14,799 bases of DNA from Candidatus Hermodarchaeota archaeon (GTDB lineage Archaea; Asgardarchaeota; Hermodarchaeia; Hermodarchaeales; Hermodarchaeaceae). The stretch's first letter is position 1. Every line of letters begins with the position of its first letter. Position numbers and translations under genes: made by a program. The stretch lies in NCBI GenBank assembly GCA_016840185.1, contig JAEOSV010000217.1, forward strand, positions 1 through 14,799, written 5' to 3'. The notes under the pieces are model-generated. The model had not been told where the DNA came from and ran no database searches. It saw nothing but the letters and a program-made list of their open reading frames with translations. Positions 7,774-14,573 of this stretch are shown in pieces.

Positions 7774-7805
7774 TAGAGGTCTAGAAGGTTTCCTTCTAGC
7801 CTCTA
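7774..7805. terminator. Hairpin between convergent genes, probable bidirectional terminator
   Basis: Left arm 7774-7788 (TAGAGGTCTAGAAGG), loop TTT, right arm 7792-7805 (CCTTCTAGCCTCTA). The arms pair over 14 bp with a single bulged T at 7780. It fills the gap between the plus-strand PH-like gene (stop at 7756) and the minus-strand DUF3788 gene, and its right arm ends on that gene's stop codon. On the plus strand it is followed within 15 nt by a T-rich run, as expected for termination. It is the only strong hairpin I noticed between genes. Confidence 0.65.
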
Positions 7806-8255
7806 ACTCTTTGTTTTTGGTTTGCGCTTTATTATGATTAGTCGTTTAACATCTTCTAAGAATCTTGAGTCAGACATTCGAATCCATAACCACTTTCCAT
7901 CATGTAATTTCTTTGTGTTCTGAAATATCTCAACGGTATCCGATTGGAACTCTGATTCTTGATTGATGAATGTGTCAATTTCCTTTTTTCCATAAACAAT
8001 GAGAACGCTGATGCTTTTCTTTTCAGGGAATATAGAAACAATTGTACGTCGACCTTTTCTGTACCTGACTAGCCAACCATACTTATCTCCATAATAGAGG
8101 GTTTCAACAAGTAAATCATAATAAGTGTCTAAGAAATGTCTGAGTTGGTTCCAAACCGTGATTGCCAAGGCATCTGAAATGAATGCTAATATATCTGCCT
8201 CGGTGGGTTCTTGAGTTCTATTATACATGCGCTGATGGGGTTCAATCTGCACCAT
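7803..8255 (-). CDS. DUF3788 family protein
   Basis: A 150-residue protein with the signature of the DUF3788 family: YGDKYGWLVRYRKGRRTIVSIFPEKKSISVLIVYGKK is split over residues 55-91 in family order, followed by DGKWLWIRM (119-127) and EDVKRLIIIKR (134-144). The fold is predicted to be a small alpha/beta protein; the biochemical role of the family is not established. It is soluble, with no signal peptide. The start is set at ATG 8255 because GGAAGG lies at a good distance before it; an in-frame ATG at 8273 would add MLEGNP and would lie across this ribosome site. It is divergent from the BtrH-like gene, with about 74 bp between starts, and convergent with the PH-like gene, so it is probably a single-gene unit. 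Confidence 0.85.
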   Translation of the reverse strand: MVQIEPHQRMYNRTQEPTEADILAFISDALAITVWNQLRHFLDTYYDLLVETLYYGDKYGWLVRYRKGRRTIVSIFPEKKSISVLIVYGKKEIDTFINQESEFQSDTVEIFQNTKKLHDGKWLWIRMSDSRFLEDVKRLIIIKRKPKTKS

Positions 8256-8315
8256 AGGGTTCCCTTCCAACATATTAGGTTAAAAGATGCTGGTGCTGAT
8301 ATACTCACTTACTGA

Positions 8316-8320
8316 AAAGG
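8316..8320 (+). promoter_or_regulatory. Ribosome binding site of the BtrH-like gene
   Basis: AGGTG lies 9 nt upstream of the GTG at 8330, matching the archaeal anti-Shine-Dalgarno sequence. It supports the GTG start of the gene at 8330; no in-frame ATG lies nearby. Confidence 0.55.
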
Positions 8321-8329
8321 TGTTCAGGA

Positions 8330-9661
8330 GTGAAAGTTGAGGGCTATTCACAATTTGGTGCAACGGAACGTACTGCTGGGGCCCTCCGGAACATATTAGA
8401 TCATGCCGGTGTCGTGACATCACACAGTGGAGAGCCTTTCACTGAAGCCCTACTAATGGGAATTGGCGGCGGGTTAGGGGCAGAATATGCTACCTGGGCT
8501 TTCAGAGGTATTGATACTTCCCGACCGCGAAAAAGCAAACTTTACCTTCGATACCATCATGTGAAGAACTACATCGAGAAGAAAGAAGAAACATTCTTGC
8601 AAAAAATCACGGCTCGAATCGGAGCATCACTTAATATTAATGAAACAACGAGTCGAGAACGTGCTGAACATTTTCTATCCGAATCTCTCCAATCTGGAAA
8701 ACCCGTGATAGTTCAACTTTCAATTTGGCATGGAATCTATTCGCGTAAAGATGTGAGTAATAAATATCATGAAAATCCGGAGTTCTTTCCATCACTCCTG
8801 TTTGACGAGTTTGTCTCATTTCTTCCATACTATTCACTCCCATATTCTTGGATTTCAGGACATCTCGCAACAGTGTATGAATTCGATGTGGATAATAATC
8901 TCGTTCACCTATCTGATTACAGCAATCAACCTCAAACACTCAGCATTCAACAACTCGCTGAGTCGCGGAGTATTATTAAGGGATGGAAAAACGCTGCATT
9001 TACTATTGATCCTCCTAATACAAAACCAAAACTTGTGAAGGCTGTTCGCCACGGAATCAACGATTGCGTCACAAGTCTTCTCTTCAAAAAAGCCGTCCTT
9101 TCTGGTGCACACCTACGCTCCAAGGCCTGGCAAGCCATGGCAAACAGTATCGGAGATTTCCAAGGAAAAACAGGGTGGCTCACCCTCTTCAACGAACCCT
9201 GGCAACTCTTCGACACACTCACTCGACTCCATGCCCAAATTGCCTTTCACAACAGTGATGGCGGGGCCCTCCGCTCCTCCTTTGCAGATTTCCTCGAAGA
9301 AGCAAGCGATATTCTGAAAAAACCAGAACTCAAACTCATTGCGAAGCAATTCGCAGAAATTGGGATAATGTGGGATGAAATCGGTACTGCTGCTCTCCAT
9401 GATGATATCTCCGAACTCCTAAAGGCTCGACGAGCCGCACTCGAATGGCATAATACTTTCAAAGTCCAAGGTGATTCGGCTAAAAATACCCTTGAAGTGC
9501 TCAGCAAAGAAATACAAAGAATTCGAACGGATTTCACAGAAGCAGTTCCCTTAACCGATCAGGAACTCCAAGCACTTCTTGAAGAATTGAGTGTACGTTT
9601 TCACGAAGTATACGATGCTGAAAAAACAGCACTTCAAGACTTACGAATTGCAATGAAGTGA
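8330..9661 (+). CDS. BtrH_N / DUF4872 domain protein, apparently lacking the catalytic cysteine
   Basis: A 443-residue protein. The N-terminal part (about 9-200) matches the BtrH N-terminal domain: FGATERTAGALRNIL followed by the glycine-rich LLMGIGGGLGAEYATW (41-56), then a GHLATVYEFDVDNNLVHLSDYS block (177-198). The C-terminal part (about 235-430) matches DUF4872, with GGALRSSFADFLEEASDIL (311-329). BtrH from butirosin synthesis transfers an acyl group from a carrier protein using a papain/C39-like fold. In the family I expect His-Cys a few residues before ALRN; here Glu13-Arg14 stand there, and the only cysteine in the protein is C246. His178 and Asp196 are kept. It may be a non-catalytic relative. 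No carrier protein or biosynthetic genes lie nearby. It has a GTG start with AGGTG before it; divergent from the DUF3788 gene. Confidence 0.85.
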   Translation: MKVEGYSQFGATERTAGALRNILDHAGVVTSHSGEPFTEALLMGIGGGLGAEYATWAFRGIDTSRPRKSKLYLRYHHVKNYIEKKEETFLQKITARIGASLNINETTSRERAEHFLSESLQSGKPVIVQLSIWHGIYSRKDVSNKYHENPEFFPSLLFDEFVSFLPYYSLPYSWISGHLATVYEFDVDNNLVHLSDYSNQPQTLSIQQLAESRSIIKGWKNAAFTIDPPNTKPKLVKAVRHGINDCVTSLLFKKAVLSGAHLRSKAWQAMANSIGDFQGKTGWLTLFNEPWQLFDTLTRLHAQIAFHNSDGGALRSSFADFLEEASDILKKPELKLIAKQFAEIGIMWDEIGTAALHDDISELLKARRAALEWHNTFKVQGDSAKNTLEVLSKEIQRIRTDFTEAVPLTDQELQALLEELSVRFHEVYDAEKTALQDLRIAMK

Positions 9662-9675
9662 AACGAAACAACCAT

Positions 9676-10704
9676 TCATTCTGCTAATAAGCGCATATCA
9701 ACATCAGCAAAGTATCGAAATGCCCGTTTCCCATATTTTTCGTCCAGCTTCTTTCCATAGGTTTGCAGCGCTCGTAGACTAGTCCCCACACCTATCTTCT
9801 TAGTAAAGGATAGTTTCATTTCCCAACCTGTACTTCGGAGATACCCAGTTGGTACTTTCCAATCTGGGGTTAGTTCAACTAATTTTGCTTGCACCTCTGC
9901 CTTAGCAAGATTCGGGAAAATCGTTTCTTCAAGTCTGACCCAATGACTAAGGCCTGATTCACTTCCTCTGTTTTTAAGAAACGTCTCCGAATCAACAACT
10001 AGAGATCCACCATTTGTTTCAATCCATTTTCCCTGAATTGCAAAAATCCAGATGAACCGGAAAAGATGCTTTACTCGGTTTTTCAATCGGTGCTGCTGGA
10101 TCGCTAAATCTGCATCTTCTCCAGAAAGAGTGGATTGCTTCAAGGTTATTAGCATCAAATGAATCTGTTTGAAGCTCTTTGCTTGGGACTCCGTTATCGA
10201 ATCAGGAAATTCGATGATCTTTGCTTTTAGTGGAGAAACGGTTTTTGCTTCTACGATTTCATCGGGGCTTAAAGTTCTTCTAATGGTCTCTAAGCGTTTC
10301 AGGGCTTCGAAAGGTTCGAAAAATGTCTGATATTCTTCATCTGTCATCGGGCGTTTAAGTCGTTTCTCGATGTTTTCCCGGGTCCATCCGGTCGCGTGAG
10401 CCTTTTCAACAGCACAGGGAAATCGTGAACAATACGCACAATTTTTGATCCTCATGTTTGTCACACATTTTCGGACCTGACACCCTCGTCGAAATTTTGC
10501 ATGCCAATGAGTCACGTTCTTCCCGATTTTCTCTTCAGGTGTCAAACACATCAAACAAGGTTTCTCAGTAGGAGTTAATCCCAATATTATCTTTGCTCGA
10601 TTACGAAATGCGGGATACTCCTCCTCAGGAATTCGCTTCCGCGTAATTGGAGACCAAGGACACCCAGCACAATTCATACCGCATTTCGAAACAACCTCAG
10701 TCAT
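9676..10704 (-). CDS. DUF3795 domain protein with cysteine-rich N-terminus
   Basis: A 342-residue protein. The first 100 residues hold ten cysteines in the DUF3795 arrangement: C8-GMN-C12-AG-C15, C50-LM-C53, C75-QVRK-C80, then C89-AY-C92-SRFP-C97. The family is thought to bind metal or an iron-sulfur cluster through these cysteines, but its reaction is not known. The remaining 240 residues are helical and charged at first, then mixed, and I do not recognise them; standalone DUF3795 proteins are usually shorter, so the C-terminal region is an extra domain. No membrane segment is seen. The chosen start is ATG 10704; a TTG at 10713 in the same frame would add three residues (MVF). A GGTG lies just before the ATG. 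A TATA-like element at 10755-10762 gives it its own promoter, separate from the acetyltransferase gene upstream. It converges on the BtrH-like gene with only 14 bp between. Confidence 0.82.
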   Translation of the reverse strand: MTEVVSKCGMNCAGCPWSPITRKRIPEEEYPAFRNRAKIILGLTPTEKPCLMCLTPEEKIGKNVTHWHAKFRRGCQVRKCVTNMRIKNCAYCSRFPCAVEKAHATGWTRENIEKRLKRPMTDEEYQTFFEPFEALKRLETIRRTLSPDEIVEAKTVSPLKAKIIEFPDSITESQAKSFKQIHLMLITLKQSTLSGEDADLAIQQHRLKNRVKHLFRFIWIFAIQGKWIETNGGSLVVDSETFLKNRGSESGLSHWVRLEETIFPNLAKAEVQAKLVELTPDWKVPTGYLRSTGWEMKLSFTKKIGVGTSLRALQTYGKKLDEKYGKRAFRYFADVDMRLLAE

Positions 10705-10750
10705 GAACACCAACTCAACAAAGTGTTGACTCCCTCTTTACTTGGAAGCG

Positions 10751-10767
10751 CCCCTATATAATCGGGG
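10751..10767 (-). promoter_or_regulatory. TATA-like element inside a small inverted repeat
   Basis: On the minus strand ATTATATA lies about 50-58 nt before the ATG at 10704, placing an RNA start near 10730. It is enclosed by CCCC on one side and GGGG on the other (CCCC-TATATAATC-GGGG on the plus strand). The enclosure could be chance, an operator, or the terminator stem of the acetyltransferase gene that ends at 10791. Promoter use is inferred from spacing alone. Confidence 0.4.
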
Positions 10768-10790
10768 AGTCTTTCGACAAAGTGAATCAA

Positions 10791-11336
10791 CTAAATCACC
10801 AGGCACCGGAAGAGGGGCCGTCCCCCACCGCCTGAAGCGGACCCACTCATTTCCTTTTCGTAAATTCGCAGAGTAAACCCCGCATGGGGCTCTTCTTGTT
10901 CACCAACCTTCCGGTATCCCAGTTTTTCATAGAAGTAATGATTCCGTGTATGCCATTCTGGAGTATCCAATACCCACCGCTTTGCAGGAAACGTTCGGTG
11001 CACATAATCCATCACGAAAGAACCTATGCCCCGATTTTGAAACTCTGGGTCAAGAAAAATGGTTCCCAGGACATTTGATCCTTTCTGGGGGTAATCTGTG
11101 AAAATGAGGAATGCACCAATTATTCGCTCCCCGAGCAGAATCTTCCAGCATTTCCCTTTTTGCATCCATTGTCGAAAGAAACGCCCATTATTATATCCGT
11201 CAGGACCACCTTCGGGTTCTCCACGGAAGCGCTGAGAATCATCATTGAAGCTTCGTGTCATAACCTCAGTCATTGCAGGAATGTCGGATTCAGCAGCTTC
11301 GATAAACATTAGCTGTTGTAAATCAATTTTTTCCAT
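10791..11336 (-). CDS. GNAT family N-acetyltransferase
   Basis: A 181-residue protein with the GNAT fold. Motif A is TIFLDPEFQNRGIGSFVMDYV (92-112), in which QNRGIG (100-105) is the acetyl-CoA pyrophosphate loop (Q/R-x-x-G-x-G/A). Motif B is NHYFYEKLGYRKVG (132-145), the usual end of the fold. It should transfer an acetyl group from acetyl-CoA to an amine; the substrate cannot be read from sequence. The last 17 residues, GSASGGGGRPLFRCLVI, are a Gly/Ser-rich tail outside the fold. It is the last gene of the HTH-GyrI / GyrI / GNAT set, 37 bp after the GyrI-only gene, so it may be controlled by that regulator. Its leader and first codons closely resemble those of the GyrI-only gene, which supports the ATG at 11336. 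Confidence 0.87.
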   Translation of the reverse strand: MEKIDLQQLMFIEAAESDIPAMTEVMTRSFNDDSQRFRGEPEGGPDGYNNGRFFRQWMQKGKCWKILLGERIIGAFLIFTDYPQKGSNVLGTIFLDPEFQNRGIGSFVMDYVHRTFPAKRWVLDTPEWHTRNHYFYEKLGYRKVGEQEEPHAGFTLRIYEKEMSGSASGGGGRPLFRCLVI

Positions 11337-11356
11337 TTTATTTTCACTTCCCTTTC
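11328..11356 (-). repeat. Leader/start repeat, copy A (before the GNAT gene)
   Basis: Minus-strand sequence GAAAGGGAAGTGAAAATAAA followed by the start ATGGAAAAA. It matches copy B (11854-11881) over most of its length, including the ribosome site GAAAGGGA-x-GTGAA and the first codons (Met-Glu-Lys). The match spans the ribosome site and start codon of two genes whose proteins are unrelated. Confidence 0.6.
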
Positions 11357-11373
11357 GCAGTTACTGACGTCCT

Positions 11374-11862
11374 TTACTTCGTTATCGGGTAATACAAGTC
11401 CAGAACTAAGGCTGGTCCCGCATCTGGATCATGGGGTTTCTCAAGGCCGGGGTGACCCCGATACTTGTACCCATTCTTCTTCGCCCATTCCTCCAAGCGC
11501 CACCAGGATTCTAAGGAGCCATGTTTTTTCATGAAGTCAGATTCTAATTCCTCTTTCAACACGCACGTTGTAACGGCATACTGGCCGCCCTCAGTTTCCT
11601 TCACTTCGACAACATCGTCTGACTCGATGTCTTTACCCACTCGAATCCAGAACATATACCCATACTCACGTTTACCTGGTGATGGTGGAGGTTCGTTAAA
11701 TCCATAAACTGGGTGATTCTCTAAATCGCCCAGCAGTCCCTTCTTCTCGGCCCAGACACGCATCTTCGCCCAAGCCTCGATTTCCGGTGTGCCGCTAATC
11801 ACACAGACACTTGCTACCCGCATCGGAGCAAGGTTTACTATTCTCACATCGTGTTTTTCCAA
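11374..11862 (-). CDS. GyrI-like small-molecule-binding domain protein (no HTH)
   Basis: A 162-residue protein formed entirely of a GyrI-like (AraC effector-binding) domain. It is a clear paralog of the C-terminal half of the upstream regulator: shared words include HPVYGFNEPPPSPG against HPVFGFNNPNPSPG, KREYGYMFWIRVG against QKEYGYEFWIRVG, and VTTC, ESDF, LESW, and the LDLYYPI ending. GyrI domains bind hydrophobic or cationic small molecules; some standalone ones have hydrolase or sequestering roles. Possible Glu residues of the ligand pocket are present (such as E30 and E66), but I cannot assign function. The start is a TTG at 11862, supported by alignment of its leader and first codons with those of the downstream acetyltransferase gene. 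It lies 26 bp after the regulator and is very probably cotranscribed with it. Confidence 0.87.
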   Translation of the reverse strand: MEKHDVRIVNLAPMRVASVCVISGTPEIEAWAKMRVWAEKKGLLGDLENHPVYGFNEPPPSPGKREYGYMFWIRVGKDIESDDVVEVKETEGGQYAVTTCVLKEELESDFMKKHGSLESWWRLEEWAKKNGYKYRGHPGLEKPHDPDAGPALVLDLYYPITK

Positions 11863-11881
11863 TTCTATTCACATCCCTTTC
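11854..11881 (-). repeat. Leader/start repeat, copy B (before the GyrI-only gene)
   Basis: Minus-strand sequence GAAAGGGATGTGAATAGAA followed by TTGGAAAAA. Aligned with copy A (11328-11356), the TTG falls exactly on the ATG of the acetyltransferase gene, and both encode Met-Glu-Lys. This is the main support for a TTG start of the GyrI-only gene. Confidence 0.6.
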
Positions 11882-11888
11882 AAACTTG

Positions 11889-12782
11889 TTAGGAGGTTTT
11901 CCGAATCTCCTTGATCGGTTGATACAAATCTAGTACAATTTCTTTAAACGGTGCATTCGGGTCGTGTGCTTTCTCTAGACACTGACGAGACTCATCCATC
12001 TCGTATTTCTCACTAAGGATTACCCAGTCCACGAGTTTTTTCCATGATTCTAGGTATCCGTGTTCTTTCCCGAAATCTGATTGCATTTCCTCCCAGATCT
12101 TGCAGGTGGTCACGGCGAATAAGCCTCCTTCATAATCCTTGGCTTCAATTTCATCTTCGCCCTTGAAATGGGCACCTACTCGAATCCAGAACTCATACCC
12201 ATATTCCTTTTGACCCGGTGACGGATTCGGATTATTAAACCCGAACACTGGGTGTTTTGTCAAATCTTTTAGTAATCCTTGGGGTTCAGCCCACGCTCGC
12301 ATTTTTTCCCAGGCATCGTTTTCGGGCGATTCACTAAATGCCCTCACACTAGCCATGCGCATGGGTTCGAGCTCCACAACCTGTACAAACAAATCTTCAA
12401 TCTCCTTTTCCTGACGTAGTGCATAGATCTTCTCGATGTATCGCTTTGTGCGAGTCGATTTCAGTTCATTATATCGTGATGATTCAAGGTAGGTGGAACT
12501 AATGACGGTTAACAGCTTCTGCCCGTCTTGAGTTATTTCGTATTGACCTCGGCCAGTTTGTTTAATGACGCCGGATTTCACCATCAAACTCATGTGATGG
12601 GATAACGCGGTTTTTGCCAGCCCTGTTAGCTCTCGTAGCTCACTGAACAATCGAGGACGAACGAGTAAAGCAGAAAGAACACGTAGTCGTTTTTCATTCG
12701 CGAGTGAACTCAGCACGACGGCTAAATCCTTTCCGAGTTTTCCTGTCACGTTCCATGCGGTTTCAGTATCTATATCGTTCAT
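11889..12782 (-). CDS. Winged-helix (ArsR-like) regulator fused to a GyrI-like ligand-binding domain
   Basis: A 297-residue transcription factor. Residues about 22-92 form an ArsR-type winged helix: LANEKRLRVLSALL, then the recognition region TGLAKTALSHHMSLMVKSGVI (53-73) and a wing GRGQYEITQDG (77-87). A charged helical linker (95-128) leads to a GyrI-like domain (130-292), with HPVFGFNNPNPSPG and EYGYEFWIRVG. This resembles the logic of BmrR-type regulators, where a GyrI-fold domain senses drugs and changes DNA binding, but with an archaeal-style HTH instead of a MerR one. It is the first gene of a set with the GyrI-only paralog and a GNAT acetyltransferase, which it probably controls along with itself. 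Its upstream region holds a TATA-like TATTAATAG (12854-12862) and GAAC/GTTC inverted repeats. ATG start with GGGAT before it. Confidence 0.9.
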   Translation of the reverse strand: MNDIDTETAWNVTGKLGKDLAVVLSSLANEKRLRVLSALLVRPRLFSELRELTGLAKTALSHHMSLMVKSGVIKQTGRGQYEITQDGQKLLTVISSTYLESSRYNELKSTRTKRYIEKIYALRQEKEIEDLFVQVVELEPMRMASVRAFSESPENDAWEKMRAWAEPQGLLKDLTKHPVFGFNNPNPSPGQKEYGYEFWIRVGAHFKGEDEIEAKDYEGGLFAVTTCKIWEEMQSDFGKEHGYLESWKKLVDWVILSEKYEMDESRQCLEKAHDPNAPFKEIVLDLYQPIKEIRKTS

Positions 12783-12842
12783 GAGAAGATCCCAGTAATC
12801 GAGAAGGGTGCTGTTCTCCTTTTTATTTGTTTCGGGAAATTT

Positions 12843-12868
12843 GAACGATAGTTCTATTAATACTGAAC
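12843..12868 (-). promoter_or_regulatory. Candidate promoter/operator of the HTH-GyrI operon
   Basis: On the plus strand this holds GAACGATAGTTC (12843-12854), an imperfect palindrome with 10 of 12 bases symmetric, then ATTAATACT and a further GAAC (12865-12868). The minus-strand TATA-like TATTAATAG (12854-12862) sits between the half-sites. A protein bound here would block the TATA element, as expected for autorepression by the HTH-GyrI protein. Assigned from position and symmetry only. Confidence 0.3.
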
Positions 12869-12875
12869 AAAGAAG

Positions 12876-13376
12876 CTATTTGGTGAACTTATTTACACTA
12901 GTAATTTTTTCTATTGCCTTCTTCCGTTTCGGACCAGGAACCTTTGAAGGGTAACCGAAAGGAATGAGCGCAACGACATTCCACTTATCAGGAATATCAA
13001 GTAGTCCACGGACTTTTTCCTCATTGAAAGCACCAATCCAACAGGATCCAATCCCCAAAGACCAGGCTGCGATCACCATATTCTGTAACGCAATAGCAGT
13101 ACTGATTTTTGACCAACGACCAGCAATACGATCTCGGTGTGCCAAACCCACAATGGTCAAAGGGGCATTTTTGAGAAATCGACTAAACATTCCTTTGGAA
13201 AGTTGCTGCTTGAGCTCACCATCTTTAACTACGATGAAATGCCAAGATTGCTTGTTACCTGCTGAAGGGGCCATCCGGCCTGCTTCAAGGATCAACTCCA
13301 ATGCTTCCGGAGGGATTTCCTTGGTCTCATACTGTCGAATGCTTCGACGACTCAGAATCGTATCTACAAGCTCCAT
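12876..13376 (-). CDS. Nitroreductase family protein
   Basis: A 166-residue FMN-dependent oxidoreductase of the nitroreductase family. Family motifs are seen in order: RRSIRQY (10-16) for FMN phosphate binding, APSAGNKQSWHF (36-47), GIGSCWIGAFNEE (108-120) and the C-terminal PFGYP (139-143). Such enzymes reduce nitro compounds, quinones, flavins or enones with NAD(P)H, and work as dimers in the cytoplasm. Length fits the short, single-domain subfamily. The start at ATG 13376 is fixed by a GAGGAG ribosome site 6 nt upstream; an in-frame start at 13415 would add 13 residues of no family character and place the ribosome site inside the gene. It is 90 bp after the GNAT gene and 93 bp before the HTH-GyrI gene, so it could have its own promoter. 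The physiological substrate is unknown. Confidence 0.92.
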   Translation of the reverse strand: MELVDTILSRRSIRQYETKEIPPEALELILEAGRMAPSAGNKQSWHFIVVKDGELKQQLSKGMFSRFLKNAPLTIVGLAHRDRIAGRWSKISTAIALQNMVIAAWSLGIGSCWIGAFNEEKVRGLLDIPDKWNVVALIPFGYPSKVPGPKRKKAIEKITSVNKFTK

Positions 13377-13382
13377 GTGTTT

Positions 13383-13388
13383 CTCCTC
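13383..13388 (-). promoter_or_regulatory. Ribosome binding site of the nitroreductase gene
   Basis: GAGGAG is 6 nt before the ATG at 13376. It decides this start over the in-frame codon at 13415. Confidence 0.75.
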
Positions 13389-13466
13389 AAAATATCTGGT
13401 GGATGTAGGTGCCAACCTTGTTATGCAAAAGTGTAATCATTTTACTAGTGATGTATCTGGGAAGTG

Positions 13467-13970
13467 TCACAGGGTGATACGAAACAAATACGTTGTTTCC
13501 ATGGTGCCTTCGAACCCGGGCTGGTGCAGGCAACAAATTTCTTGGTAACCTCGGTTTCGGCAGAGGGCTAGAGCAGCTGGATTATACGCATAATATACAA
13601 TTTCGTTATGTTGCTTGGTTCGCATGAAATCTTCAAAAAAGTCAAAGAACTGCGTGCCATATCCTTTCCCGCGGTGTTCTTTCTTGAGCCAGACTTCATG
13701 AAGTTCCACGAACTCCATTTTTCCATCAAACAACTTTCGTAAAATTACTTTATCCTCTTTATCTCGCGGAGAGCCTTTCCGGTGTTCATCGGTCGACGCT
13801 TCGTGCCAAAAGGTATGGCCTACAATCACATTGTTTTTTCGCCAAACGATTAGATGCTCAGGATTCTGTTCAATGAGCTTGATTTCAAGCTGGGTCAATT
13901 CGCCTCGGACCGTTTTATAATATTGTCGAAACTCGCTGATATCACAACCCAGCTCGAATATCACTGTCAT
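13467..13970 (-). CDS. GNAT family N-acetyltransferase
   Basis: A 167-residue acetyltransferase. Motif A reads VELHEVWLKKEHRGKGYG (88-105), with RGKGYG (100-105) forming the acetyl-CoA loop, followed by the helix TQFFDFFEDFM. Motif B is NPAALALCRNRGYQE (130-144). The substrate is not evident. The N-terminal 85 residues vary between families and give no hint. It is not a close paralog of the other GNAT protein in the window: outside the acetyl-CoA loop I see little similarity. GGGGAG lies 4 nt before the ATG. A TATA-like CTTATATTG (13996-14004, minus strand) lies close upstream and could give a nearly leaderless start, but the 36 bp gap to the flavoprotein gene also fits cotranscription. Confidence 0.87.
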   Translation of the reverse strand: MTVIFELGCDISEFRQYYKTVRGELTQLEIKLIEQNPEHLIVWRKNNVIVGHTFWHEASTDEHRKGSPRDKEDKVILRKLFDGKMEFVELHEVWLKKEHRGKGYGTQFFDFFEDFMRTKQHNEIVYYAYNPAALALCRNRGYQEICCLHQPGFEGTMETTYLFRITL

Positions 13971-14006
13971 AATACTCCCCAGTCCATAAGGATTTCAATA
14001 TAAGTT

Positions 14007-14564
14007 TCACACATTTTTCAGGATTTCTGTTCCAATGGCGTGTGCTCTTTTCATAAGGCTTGATGATTTGCTGACGGCATCTCGACGGTTTGATCCTGGC
14101 GCGAGAATTGTGGAAACGTGATTCATATTCAGATAATGAAACACGTCTTCAAGCATGGCCACCGTGTGGTGGGCATAGCTTTCTGATCCGCCACCCATGG
14201 GAATTGCCAGGATGACGGTTTTTCCTGAAAAGGTTTCTCTTGATATACTAACCCATCGATCGAGGAATGCTTTGAATTGAGCCGTTGGTCCCCACCAGTA
14301 TATGGGTGTTCCAAGCACCCAGAATTGGCTCTGTTGCATCTGGACGGCAATCTCATTCATGTCATCCTTTTGAATACATTTGTACGTCTTCGAGCAGGCA
14401 AAACATCCTTTACAAGGACGGATATCAAGTTCATCAAGGATCACCATCGAAGTTGATGCTCCTGCCTCCTCAGCCCCCGAAAGAATCTCTGACACAAGTG
14501 TATCCGTATTCCCCTTCCTTCGTGGACTCCCACTGATTCCCATCACACGTTGTGAATCGACCAA
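14007..14564 (-). CDS. Iron-sulfur flavoprotein (NADPH-dependent FMN reductase family)
   Basis: A 185-residue flavodoxin-fold protein. The FMN loop SGSPRRKGNT lies at 11-20, and GTPIYWWGPTAQFKAFLDRW (85-104) is the hallmark second segment of the family. Between them is a compact cysteine motif C51-KG-C54-FA-C57-SKTYK-C63 (C-x2-C-x2-C-x5-C), the arrangement that holds a [4Fe-4S] cluster in archaeal iron-sulfur flavoproteins. Those proteins pass electrons, often from ferredoxin, to oxidants such as oxygen, peroxide or quinones. The start is taken as TTG 14564, which lies 9 nt after an AGGAGG ribosome site; a TTG at 14588 in the same frame would overlap the previous gene and place the AGGAGG inside the coding region. 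It is 13 bp downstream of the ATC-hydrolase-like gene and almost certainly shares its transcript. Confidence 0.9.
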   Translation of the reverse strand: MVDSQRVMGISGSPRRKGNTDTLVSEILSGAEEAGASTSMVILDELDIRPCKGCFACSKTYKCIQKDDMNEIAVQMQQSQFWVLGTPIYWWGPTAQFKAFLDRWVSISRETFSGKTVILAIPMGGGSESYAHHTVAMLEDVFHYLNMNHVSTILAPGSNRRDAVSKSSSLMKRAHAIGTEILKNV

Positions 14565-14573
14565 CCACTTCAA

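Noticed and set aside
8330..9661. Aminoglycoside (butirosin-like) biosynthetic cluster
   Set aside because: A single BtrH-like domain without carrier protein, sugar or aminotransferase genes, and without the expected cysteine, does not make such a cluster.
13377..13415. Longer nitroreductase start at 13415
   Set aside because: The added 13 residues would include the GAGGAG ribosome site, and family members begin near MELVDTI.
12964..13548. Plus-strand 194-codon open frame over the nitroreductase gene
   Set aside because: It is antisense to conserved FMN-binding motifs and has no family character or ribosome site.
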